A stretch of 64,000 nt of DNA from assembly GCF_026627425.1 (NCBI RefSeq), contig NZ_JAPNLH010000004.1, positions 124,001 through 188,000 of the forward strand, given 5' to 3'. The translations under genes and the position numbers were made by a program. Positions 54,973-62,192 of this stretch are shown in pieces (position 1 is the first letter of the stretch; each line of letters starts with the position of its first letter). Below the pieces are notes generated by a model, which was not told the origin of the DNA, did not search any database, and saw nothing but the letters and a program-made list of their open reading frames with translations. This DNA comes from Arthrobacter endolithicus (GTDB lineage Bacteria; Actinomycetota; Actinomycetes; Actinomycetales; Micrococcaceae).

Positions 54973-56024
54973 TGAATCGGATTTTGGCCGACATGGATAC
55001 CGGCATCGACGACGCCATGGCGCTGGTCTACCTGCTGTCCAGACCGGAAGTGCAGGTGCAGGCGGTCACCTGTACGGCCGGCAATGTCGGCGCCCGCCAG
55101 GTGGCCCTGAATAATCTCTCGCTGCTGGAACTCTGCGGCCGGGCCGGAATCGAGGTAGCGATCGGTGCCGAGGTGCCGCTGGAGATCCCGCTGGTCACCA
55201 CGGAGGAGACCCACGGCCCGCAGGGCATCGGATACGCGGCCCTGCCGCAGCCGGCGCAGCAAATTTCGCCGCGCCACGCCGTCGACGTGTGGGTGGATCA
55301 GGTCAGGGCTCATCCGGGAGAGATCACCGGCCTGATCACCGGCCCGCTGACCAACTTCGCGTTGGCACTGCGGCGTGAACCGGAGCTCCCGCGGCTGCTC
55401 AAGGGACTGGTGATCATGGGCGGCTGCTTCTACTACCAGGGCAACACCACGCCCACCGCCGAATGGAACGTTTCGGTGGATCCGCACGCCGCCCGGGAGG
55501 TCTTCGAGGCCTACACGGGGCTGCCGGAAGACCGGCTGCCGATTGTCTGTGCGCTGGAAACCACGGAACGGATTGAAATGCGGCCGGAGCACCTGGCACG
55601 CCTGGCGGAGGTGGCGGGAGCACACCCGGAGCTGGTGCTGCCGGAGCAGCCGGAAGGGCAGCGCAGCAACTCGGATAACCCGCTGGTGGCCTGTCTCTCG
55701 GACGCCCTCCGTTTCTATATGGAGTTCCACCGGCTCTACGACCAGGGGTACATTGCGCACGTGCACGACGCGTTTGCGGCCGCGGTGGCCGCGGACCGCA
55801 CCCCGTATCGGGCACGGCTGGCGACGGTCGACGTCGAAACCTCCTCGCCGCTGCTGGTCGGCACCACTGTGGCGGACTTCCGCGGGCTCTGGGGTAAGGC
55901 GCCCAACGCCCGGATTGTGGTGGACAATGACCCGGAGCAGTGTTTTGGGGAGCTGATTGAGTCGCTCGGCGGGCTGGCCCGGGACCTCTACGGGCCGCCC
56001 ACGGAGACCAATCACCGGCCATGA
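54972..56024 (+). CDS. Nucleoside hydrolase (inosine-uridine type)
   Basis: A 350-residue ribohydrolase that cleaves the N-glycosidic bond of nucleosides to free base and ribose. The calcium-binding signature DxDxGxDD is at residues 7-14 (DMDTGIDD). The second acidic cluster is LITGPLTNFALAL and GGCFYYQGNTTPTAEWNVSVDPHAAREVF, both family-typical. Which base it prefers is not readable. It is coupled to the aldo/keto reductase and lies 138 bases upstream of an ECF transporter, suggesting uptake and cleavage of the same compound. Confidence 0.93.
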   Translation: MNRILADMDTGIDDAMALVYLLSRPEVQVQAVTCTAGNVGARQVALNNLSLLELCGRAGIEVAIGAEVPLEIPLVTTEETHGPQGIGYAALPQPAQQISPRHAVDVWVDQVRAHPGEITGLITGPLTNFALALRREPELPRLLKGLVIMGGCFYYQGNTTPTAEWNVSVDPHAAREVFEAYTGLPEDRLPIVCALETTERIEMRPEHLARLAEVAGAHPELVLPEQPEGQRSNSDNPLVACLSDALRFYMEFHRLYDQGYIAHVHDAFAAAVAADRTPYRARLATVDVETSSPLLVGTTVADFRGLWGKAPNARIVVDNDPEQCFGELIESLGGLARDLYGPPTETNHRP

Positions 56025-56099
56025 CAACCTGTCGGACCGCCGAGCCGTCAGCGGGGACGGACGGCCGGGATGGTGGGGTCACGGGCTGGCCCGAGCGGC

Positions 56100-56105
56100 T
56101 AGAAT
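56100..56105 (+). promoter_or_regulatory. Possible -10 of the ECF operon
   Basis: TAGAAT at 56100-56105 in the gap between the nucleoside hydrolase and the ECF S gene would give a leader of about 50 bases. No convincing -35 was found. No riboswitch fold was recognised in this gap. Confidence 0.35.
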
Positions 56106-56162
56106 GGTTAACTGCGCCAAGGTGACATAGGCGGACCGTTTCCGTACTCTCAAGGATTCCTG

Positions 56163-56972
56163 ATGTCCTCCTCCTCATTGACCCTGCCCGCCTCTGGACA
56201 GGCGGCCGGCCGTAACCGCCGCCTGCTGGAAATTCTGGGCGGTGCCTCCATCGCCGCAACCTACGTCTACCTGGTGCTGGCCCAGCCGACGGACATTACT
56301 AACGGCCTCTCCAGCGGCTCCACCCTGCTGGCGCTGTCCGGCTTCCTGCTTGGCGCCGTGCTGCTGATTGCCGGCGTTCTCCCCACCATTCCCACCTCCA
56401 CGCTGGTGCTGATCCCTGTTGCCCTGGTGCTGAACATCGTCCTTGGACAGTTCATCGGGAGCACGCTGGTGCCGTTCTACCTCGATTCCATCGGCACAGT
56501 GCTGATCGCGGTGCTCGCCGGTCCAGCGGCCGGCGCGGCCACGGGTGCGCTCAGCGGCATCGTCTGGTCCCTGTTCAACCCCACCGTCCTGCCGTTCGCC
56601 GCCGGTGCCGCGCTGATCGGATTCCTGGCCGGACTTGCGGCACGCTATGGCCTGTTCCGGCGGTTCTACCTTGCCCCGGTTGCCGGCTTTGTCACAGGGA
56701 TCTTTGCCGGCGTGTTCTCGGCGCCGATCGCGTCGTTCGTCTATGGGGGGACCTCCGGCATTGCCACCGGGGCCGTGGTGAGCGCGTTCCGGGCGATGGG
56801 GGACTCGCTTCTGAGCGCCATCACCAAGCAGGCGCTACTGTCGGATCCGATGGACAAGGCGATCGTCTTCAGCGTCGTGGCGCTGCTGGTTTATGCCCTG
56901 CCACGCCGCACCACCTTGCAATTCCCGTTCATCCGTCGCCACCGGGTGCTGGCCGGCGCCAAGACCTCCTAG
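56163..56972 (+). CDS. ECF transporter substrate-binding (S) component
   Basis: A 269-residue membrane protein with six to seven hydrophobic segments, typical of S components, which bind the vitamin or base and dock onto the EcfT/EcfA module. A conserved-looking loop is YLDSIGTVLIAVLAGPAAGAATGALSGIVW, and a second FAGVFSAPIASFVYGGTSGIATGAVV. The specific substrate cannot be assigned; it is not an obvious BioY, ThiT or RibU. The nucleoside hydrolase next door suggests a nucleoside or base. It is followed by the T gene (5 bases) and the A gene. Confidence 0.85.
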   Translation: MSSSSLTLPASGQAAGRNRRLLEILGGASIAATYVYLVLAQPTDITNGLSSGSTLLALSGFLLGAVLLIAGVLPTIPTSTLVLIPVALVLNIVLGQFIGSTLVPFYLDSIGTVLIAVLAGPAAGAATGALSGIVWSLFNPTVLPFAAGAALIGFLAGLAARYGLFRRFYLAPVAGFVTGIFAGVFSAPIASFVYGGTSGIATGAVVSAFRAMGDSLLSAITKQALLSDPMDKAIVFSVVALLVYALPRRTTLQFPFIRRHRVLAGAKTS

Positions 56973-56977
56973 CGTCC

Positions 56978-57760
56978 TTGCTTCCCGACTCTCCGGCAGC
57001 CCCCGGCGGACTCAACCCGCTCACCCTGCTGAGCGCCGCCGTCGTCATAGCAGTCACGACGACGGCGATCAACAGCTGGGCGGTTTCGGCAGCGGTTCTG
57101 TTGCTGCTGGCTGCACTGCTGAGCCTTAACGGGCTGGGGCGCAAGGTGCTGCCCGCGGCGGCCGTGATCATGGTTCCGTTCTGGTTGTCCCTGCTGCTCA
57201 CGCACGGCCTGTTCTTCCACGAGGGCCGGACCATTCTCTGGACGGCCGGCCCAGTCCGCGTGACGGCGGAGGGACTTGAATTCGCCGCCGGCATGGGGCT
57301 GCGCACGGCCGTTTTCGTGGTGGTGTTCCTGGCTTTTTCCTTCAGTGTGCGGCCGGCGGATCTGATGGCCTTGCTCAGCAAGTACAGGCTCCCGCCGCAG
57401 CTTGGTTTTGTCCTATGTTCCACTCTCACCATTGCCCCGGCCGTCAGCGGGCGCGCCCGCCGCATTGCCCAGGCGCAGCAGTCTCGTGGGCTGGTCACCG
57501 GCCCGGGAGCCGGCGGCCGGCTGCGCGCGGTCCGGCAGCAGGCGGTGCCCCTGGTGATGGCCTTGCTGCACGAGGCCGGCAGCAGGGCGGATTCCTTGGA
57601 AGCGCGGGGTTTCGGCGGCCGCGGCCCGCGTACCAGTTACCGGGAAGTGCCCGATTCTCCAGCGCAGAGAATCTTCCGCTGGCTGGCCGTAGCAGCCCTG
57701 GCGGTGTTCCTGGCGCTCTGGTTCGGGCCGGGCTGGTTCACACCCGGCGGTGTCCGGTGA
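56978..57760 (+). CDS. ECF transporter T component (EcfT/CbiQ)
   Basis: A 260-residue membrane coupling subunit. About five hydrophobic segments are followed by the two short Ala-Arg-Gly-type coupling motifs: RRIAQAQQSRGL and SRADSLEARGFGG, which contact the ATPases. The proposed TTG 56978 start is five bases after the S gene stop and has no strong ribosome site, so the exact start is uncertain. Its stop overlaps the ATPase start by one base (TGATG). Confidence 0.88.
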   Translation: MLPDSPAAPGGLNPLTLLSAAVVIAVTTTAINSWAVSAAVLLLLAALLSLNGLGRKVLPAAAVIMVPFWLSLLLTHGLFFHEGRTILWTAGPVRVTAEGLEFAAGMGLRTAVFVVVFLAFSFSVRPADLMALLSKYRLPPQLGFVLCSTLTIAPAVSGRARRIAQAQQSRGLVTGPGAGGRLRAVRQQAVPLVMALLHEAGSRADSLEARGFGGRGPRTSYREVPDSPAQRIFRWLAVAALAVFLALWFGPGWFTPGGVR

Positions 57761-59373
57761 TGCGGCTCAGTCTAGAGACCTTTTATTACCCGGGCGAGGA
57801 TCGGCCCACCGTGCAGGGTATCGAGCTGGACGTGGGTGCCGGCGAATGCGTGCTCGTGGCCGGTGGATCCGGCTCCGGGAAGTCAACGCTGGCGCGCATC
57901 CTGGCCGGTGTGCTGCCGGGGCGGCATAACGGTGAGCTGACGGCCCGCTTCGAGGTGGCGGGGGAGAACTTGGTGTTTTCCGGCACGGGCTCAGTGAATC
58001 CGCGGGTCAACCCTGCGGTCTGGAACCGGAATATTGCCTATGTGGGCCAGGTGCCGTCAGCCCAGCTGTCCACCGTTGCGGCCACCGTCGCGGAGGAAAT
58101 TGCCTTCGCGCTGGAGAACGCCGGGATGGAGCACGCTCTGATGAAACAGCGGGTCCGGATCACGGCCAGCGCCCTGGGCCTGACGGAACTGCTTGAGCGC
58201 AAGCCGTTCGAGCTCTCCGGCGGCGAGCAACGGCGGATGATCATTGCATCGGCGGCGGCGCTGAACCCCGCCACCCTGGTCCTGGATGAGCCGATGGCCG
58301 GCCTGGACGCGGACGCCCGGCGCGCCGTGGAAAACGTGATCGGATCACTGTTGGACCGTGGGGCCGGCGTGGTACTGCTCTCACCCGAGCTCGGGGGTGC
58401 CGGGCGTCTGGCCGGACAGATGCTGCTGCTCGACGGCGGAAAAATGGTCGCGTCCGGACCGCGGCAGGCGGTACTGACGTCCGCCTGGGCCGCACGCCTT
58501 CCGGTGATCCCCGATCCGCTGGATGCCCCGGAGCCCGCGGAGACTATGCTTCAGCCGCCATGCCCCGCACCGCATGCCCGGACCCCCGCGGCCGCGCTGG
58601 GCGGCGTCGTCTACCGCTATGGTACGCAACGCCGTCGGCCTTTCCTTGCCTCCCGGAAGCGCGCCAAGACTTCGGCACAGGCCGTGCTCGACGGCGTAGA
58701 CCTGGCTCTTGGTGCCGGCGAGCGGGTTGCGATCGCAGGGGCGAACGGAGCCGGCAAGACCACCCTGCTGCGCCACCTCAACGGCTTGGCCCGGCCCGAG
58801 TCTGGCACCGTTCGGATCCTGGACCGGGACATTGCGGGGCAGTCTGTCGGCGCTGTTTCGGCGCATGTTTCCTACCTGTTCCAGGACCCGCAGGATCAGC
58901 TCTTTGAACGGACCGTGGCCCGCGAGGTCGGCTACGGGCTGCCCGAACTCGATCCGGCCGCCCGGGAGGCCGTGGTCAAGGAGGCATTGCGGCGCTGCGG
59001 CTTGGCCGAGCTGGCCGGAGCACACCCCTACGAGCTGCCCGCCTCAGCGCAGAGGCTGGTGGCACTGGCCACCGTGCTGGCACGGCGTCCGGCCGTGCTG
59101 GTGATGGACGAGCCGACGGTGGCGATGGACCGGGACGGTCTGGACCGGCTGGCGGACGCGATTTCCCAGGAAGCGGCCCGTGGCGCCGCGGTGGCCATCG
59201 TCACCCACGACCTGGACTTCGCCTACCGGCACTGCCATCGGCTGGTGCTGCTCAGCGGGGGTCGGATCGTTGCGGACGGGCCCTTTTCCCGTGTCTTGGC
59301 GCACCACTTCGCCGGTGGTGAAGCCTTCGGCGTGCAGGCCCCCGCAGCCTGGCTGCGTCGGCGGGAACCGTAG
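57760..59373 (+). CDS. ECF transporter ATPase, two fused ABC domains (EcfA-A')
   Basis: A 537-residue protein containing both ATPases of the ECF energy module. First domain: Walker A GGSGSGKST near residue 36, signature LSGGEQRR, Walker B ATLVLDEPMAGLD. Second domain: Walker A GANGAGKTT near residue 328, Q-loop FQDPQDQLFE, a degenerate signature LPASAQRLVALA, Walker B VLVMDEPTVAMD, and switch histidine in VTHDLDFA. The fused layout is the same as YkoD-like proteins. I chose ATG 57760 because it follows the T gene stop directly; the frame is open further back. Its last codons and stop are imperfectly duplicated at 59378-59402. Confidence 0.92.
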   Translation: MRLSLETFYYPGEDRPTVQGIELDVGAGECVLVAGGSGSGKSTLARILAGVLPGRHNGELTARFEVAGENLVFSGTGSVNPRVNPAVWNRNIAYVGQVPSAQLSTVAATVAEEIAFALENAGMEHALMKQRVRITASALGLTELLERKPFELSGGEQRRMIIASAAALNPATLVLDEPMAGLDADARRAVENVIGSLLDRGAGVVLLSPELGGAGRLAGQMLLLDGGKMVASGPRQAVLTSAWAARLPVIPDPLDAPEPAETMLQPPCPAPHARTPAAALGGVVYRYGTQRRRPFLASRKRAKTSAQAVLDGVDLALGAGERVAIAGANGAGKTTLLRHLNGLARPESGTVRILDRDIAGQSVGAVSAHVSYLFQDPQDQLFERTVAREVGYGLPELDPAAREAVVKEALRRCGLAELAGAHPYELPASAQRLVALATVLARRPAVLVMDEPTVAMDRDGLDRLADAISQEAARGAAVAIVTHDLDFAYRHCHRLVLLSGGRIVADGPFSRVLAHHFAGGEAFGVQAPAAWLRRREP

Positions 59374-59402
59374 CACTGGCTGCGCCAGGCAGGAGCCGTA
59401 GC
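59351..59402. repeat. Imperfect 24-bp duplication of the ECF ATPase gene end
   Basis: ggctgcgtcggcgggaaccg with TAG stop (59351-59374) recurs as ggctgcgccaggcaggagcc with TAG (59378-59402), with one extra base and several changes. Confidence 0.65.
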
Positions 59403-59463
59403 CCAACGGTTTGCTGTTTCCCAGCCGGCGTGATCTTGTCCCGCTCCGGCCGCGGGCAGCACC

Positions 59464-59829
59464 GGGAAGAACCCCGAACGGCTGGCCTATCTCATCAATT
59501 CCCTCAGCGCGGACATGCTGGCTGAACGCCTACGTGGATACGCCCGCTACCGCCGCCTGCTGGACACCGACAACGCCCTCTACCCGGAGGCGGTCGAACA
59601 CGCCTTGCGGTAACTTCATCCGGGCGACGGCGGCGGCCAGTCAAGCTCCGTTACGGAACGAGCGGTGCTGGAGGCACTGACTTGGTCGGCGCAGCCGTCG
59701 ACGGCTGCCGAGGTCGCCGCTGCGGTAGGCATGTCCCGCGCCACTGTGCCTCCAGTCATTGGTCGAGGAAGGCACAGTGGACGTTGCGCTGCACTACGCA
59801 ACCACCGGACGGCATGGGCACCAATACGC
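59464..59829 (+). pseudogene. CitB/DcuR-type response regulator, broken C-terminal remnant
   Basis: Read in one frame, the sequence gives LAYLINSLSADMLAERLRGYARYRRLL (a decayed end of the receiver domain, where functional members have the KPF motif, and the linker), then the TAA at 59611, then TERAVLEALTW and TAAEVAAAVGMSRATV (the first helices of the DNA-binding domain). After GTG 59746-59748 the frame is lost: the continuation LQSLVEEGTVDVALHY followed by ATTGRHGHQYA is read one frame over, consistent with an eight-base deletion of a RRY-type codon group. The receiver's phosphorylated Asp part is missing. The region 59374-60066 holds no intact gene. It is a relic of a two-component regulator for citrate/C4-dicarboxylate. 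Confidence 0.7.
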
Positions 59830-59893
59830 GCCTCGGAGACGGCCGGTGGCTTTTCTTGATGCAGCACTCACCGTAGGCACTGGGCAGGTAAAG

Positions 59894-59926
59894 CGGGGGT
59901 CATCGGTTCGAATCTGACGGAGTCCC
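59894..59926 (+). other. tRNA-like 3' fragment (T-arm)
   Basis: GGGGGTCATCGGTTCGAATC followed by TGACGGAGTCCC looks like the T-arm and 3' acceptor strand of a tRNA: loop TTCGAAT, a stem with one mismatch and a G-T pair, and a following acceptor-like GGAGTCC. No 5' half is found upstream, so it is not a working tRNA. It could be an old integration scar. No CCA is present. Confidence 0.35.
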
Positions 59927-60066
59927 AAGATTTGCCCGGGCCAAGGCCTTGTCTGACATTGCACTGACGCGGTCCGGCTCGGGTTTTACCTGTGCCGCAC
60001 TTGTAGGGGCAGCGCTGAATTAGAGCAGAGCTCCGGTACTTCAGTCCTCAACGAAGACAGTTGTGA

Positions 60067-60912
60067 CTAATGCCGCGTCGGACGCTTGGGCAGGCTGATG
60101 GGTTCTGTGGTCTGCGCGTAGTAAGGGGCGGATGCTACCGTCATGCCGCCGTCCACCACGAGGATTTGCCCGGTGATGTAGGCGGAATTGGGGGAGAGCA
60201 GGAATTCGATGGCATTGGCCATGTCTGCGACGGTGCCAGGATGCCCCAGCGGGATTGTTGCGAGAACGGATTCCATCGGCGCCATGCCCGGCATGCTGTA
60301 GAAGTATTCGAGCGAATCAGACTCGATGAGGCCGCCGTTGACGCCGTTGACGTTGATGCCGTAGCCGGCAAACTCCACGGCCATGTAGCGGACGAAGGAT
60401 TCCACCGCTGCTTTGTAGGATCCGAGGGCAGCGTAGGTGGCGAATCCTCGGTGACTGCCGTAGCTGGTGACCGCAACGATGCGCCCGCCGCGGTCCATCA
60501 GTTTGACCGCCTCTTGAGCTCCGAGCACGAAGGGCCGGACGTTCATGGCGTAGGAACGGTCCAGGTGGTGGGTCTTGAGGTCCAGCAGCTTCTTGAACGC
60601 TGACGCAGCGGCGTTGTTGATGAAGAAGTCCAGCCGCCCGTAGGCAGCGTCCACTTCGTCGAAGAGCCGGATGATGTCTTCGGGGTTTTCGACGTCCGCC
60701 TGGACCGCGATGCCGTCGCCGCCGGCGGCCTTGGCTTCGGCAATGACGGCGTCGGCCAGATCAGCGTTTTTGCGGTAGTTGATCACGACGCTGGCCCCCT
60801 CCGCGGCGAGCTGCAGGGCCAACGCCCGGCCGATCCCGCGTGAAGAGCCGGTGATGAGCGCCACCTTCCCGGCGTACTTGCCAGAAGCTCTGGCTGCGCT
60901 GCCGGCGGTCAC
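60067..60912 (-). CDS. SDR-family reductase, FabL-like enoyl reductase
   Basis: A 281-residue short-chain dehydrogenase/reductase. NAD(P)-binding TGSSRGIG near residue 21 and NNAA near 112. The active site is YAALGSYK, a Tyr-X6-Lys spacing, where normal SDRs have Tyr-X3-Lys. That spacing, plus IESDSLEYF and ITGQILVVDGGMTV, matches the FabL class of enoyl-ACP reductase from Bacillus. The C-terminus has an extra 20 residues with a His end. The GTG start overlaps the stop of the acyl-CoA dehydrogenase gene by four bases. It is the last gene of the operon. Alternative: another SDR of unknown specificity. Confidence 0.85.
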   Translation of the reverse strand: MTAGSAARASGKYAGKVALITGSSRGIGRALALQLAAEGASVVINYRKNADLADAVIAEAKAAGGDGIAVQADVENPEDIIRLFDEVDAAYGRLDFFINNAAASAFKKLLDLKTHHLDRSYAMNVRPFVLGAQEAVKLMDRGGRIVAVTSYGSHRGFATYAALGSYKAAVESFVRYMAVEFAGYGINVNGVNGGLIESDSLEYFYSMPGMAPMESVLATIPLGHPGTVADMANAIEFLLSPNSAYITGQILVVDGGMTVASAPYYAQTTEPISLPKRPTRH

Positions 60913-62192
60913 TGGGCTGCCTCGGTCAGGCCCGAATCGGCGTCCCGGTCCGCATCCGCCGGTGCCGGGTCCGGAACAGCCGGGTCCGGAACAGCCGGGG
61001 CCCCTCCGTGGCCCGCACGGGAGAGGAGGTCCTTGGCGATTACGGCCTTCTGGATCTCGTTGGTTCCCTCCTCAAAGCGCTGCGCCCTGGCGTCCCGGTA
61101 GACACGTTCAATGGGCTGTGATTTCCAATAGCCAATTCCGCCGTGAACCTGCAGCGCCTTGTCCGTCACCCGGGTCAGCATGTCGACGGCGGTCAGCTTG
61201 GCCATCGAGGACAGGGCAGGAGCGCGGTCGGAACCGGCTTCCCACTGGGCAGCCGCGTGCATGACCAAAGCTCGCGCGGCCTCGATGTCCGCAGCGTTTT
61301 CGGCGAGCAGGAAGGCGATGGCCTGCCGCTGTGAGATTGGCTTCCCGAAGGTGACCCGATGCTGGGCATAGCTGACGGCGAGCTGCTGGGCGCGCTGGGC
61401 CAGACCGACGCAGCTCATCGCCACGGAAATCCGGCTCGGCGTGAGGAATCCGCCCAAGGCGATCGTCAGGCCGTCGCCCTCGGCGCCGAGGCGCTGGGAC
61501 ACCGGGACGGGGGTATCGCGGAAGGTGAGCCGGGCGTGATCGGTGCCCCGGACGCCCATGGTGTTGGAGGTGTCCTGCACTGTGGCGCCGGCAGCGTCTC
61601 GGTCCACCAGCAGGGCGACGGTTCCTGCTGAGCCGCTGCTGCCGGCCAGCCGGGCGAAGAGCAGCCAATAGTGACAGTTCACGCCGAACGTAATGAGATG
61701 TTTGGTCCCGGTGAGGTAGTAAATGTCCCCGTCCCGGCGGACGGAGCAGCTGATGTCCGCGCCCGTTCCGTTGTCCGGTTCAGTCAGGGTGAACGCCACG
61801 GTGATGTCTCCGGCCACGGAGGGGCCGATGAATTTTTCCCGCTGCCCGGCGCTGGCGTACGGATTCATGGACCGCCAGGTGCCGTTGACCACGTGCACGA
61901 TCATCCGGATGGAAGCGTGGGACCGGGAGAAGACCTCCATCAGCCCCATCCACTGCGTAAAGCTCAGCCCACGTCCGCCCAGTTCCACGGGCGCCGCCAG
62001 GCCCAGGAAGCCCTTGCTCTTGAGCTCAGCGCGCAGGGCCGGTTCCACCGTGCCGCTGGTCTCGATCCTTTCGGCCCACGCCTCGCCGGGCCCCTCGACC
62101 CAGGCCGTGACCTCCGCCAGGAGGCTTTCGTAAAGTTCCTGCGGCACGGCGCTGCCGCGCCCGTCCAAGGTGGAAGCCTGCCGTACCGTCAT
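60909..62192 (-). CDS. Acyl-CoA dehydrogenase
   Basis: A 427-residue FAD enzyme that introduces the alpha-beta double bond into acyl-CoA or acyl-carrier thioesters. FAD-binding stretch VAFTLTEPDNGTGADIS near residue 140, C-terminal helical part RVTFGKPISQRQAIAFLLAENAADIEAAR and VHGGIGYWKSQPIERVYRDARAQRFEEGTNEIQ. The Glu in FEEGTNEI occupies the position of the catalytic base in MCAD-type enzymes. The ATG overlaps the ligase stop by four bases (ATGA) and its own stop overlaps the SDR start (GTGA), so the three proteins are translationally coupled. Confidence 0.92.
   Translation of the reverse strand: MTVRQASTLDGRGSAVPQELYESLLAEVTAWVEGPGEAWAERIETSGTVEPALRAELKSKGFLGLAAPVELGGRGLSFTQWMGLMEVFSRSHASIRMIVHVVNGTWRSMNPYASAGQREKFIGPSVAGDITVAFTLTEPDNGTGADISCSVRRDGDIYYLTGTKHLITFGVNCHYWLLFARLAGSSGSAGTVALLVDRDAAGATVQDTSNTMGVRGTDHARLTFRDTPVPVSQRLGAEGDGLTIALGGFLTPSRISVAMSCVGLAQRAQQLAVSYAQHRVTFGKPISQRQAIAFLLAENAADIEAARALVMHAAAQWEAGSDRAPALSSMAKLTAVDMLTRVTDKALQVHGGIGYWKSQPIERVYRDARAQRFEEGTNEIQKAVIAKDLLSRAGHGGAPAVPDPAVPDPAPADADRDADSGLTEAAQ

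Noticed and set aside
56025-56162. Riboswitch upstream of the ECF operon
   Set aside because: I could not find the conserved cores of the TPP, FMN, cobalamin, preQ1 or purine riboswitches in this 138-base gap.
59894-59926. Functional tRNA gene
   Set aside because: Only the T-arm and 3' strand are recognisable; no anticodon arm, D-arm or 5' acceptor strand is found upstream.
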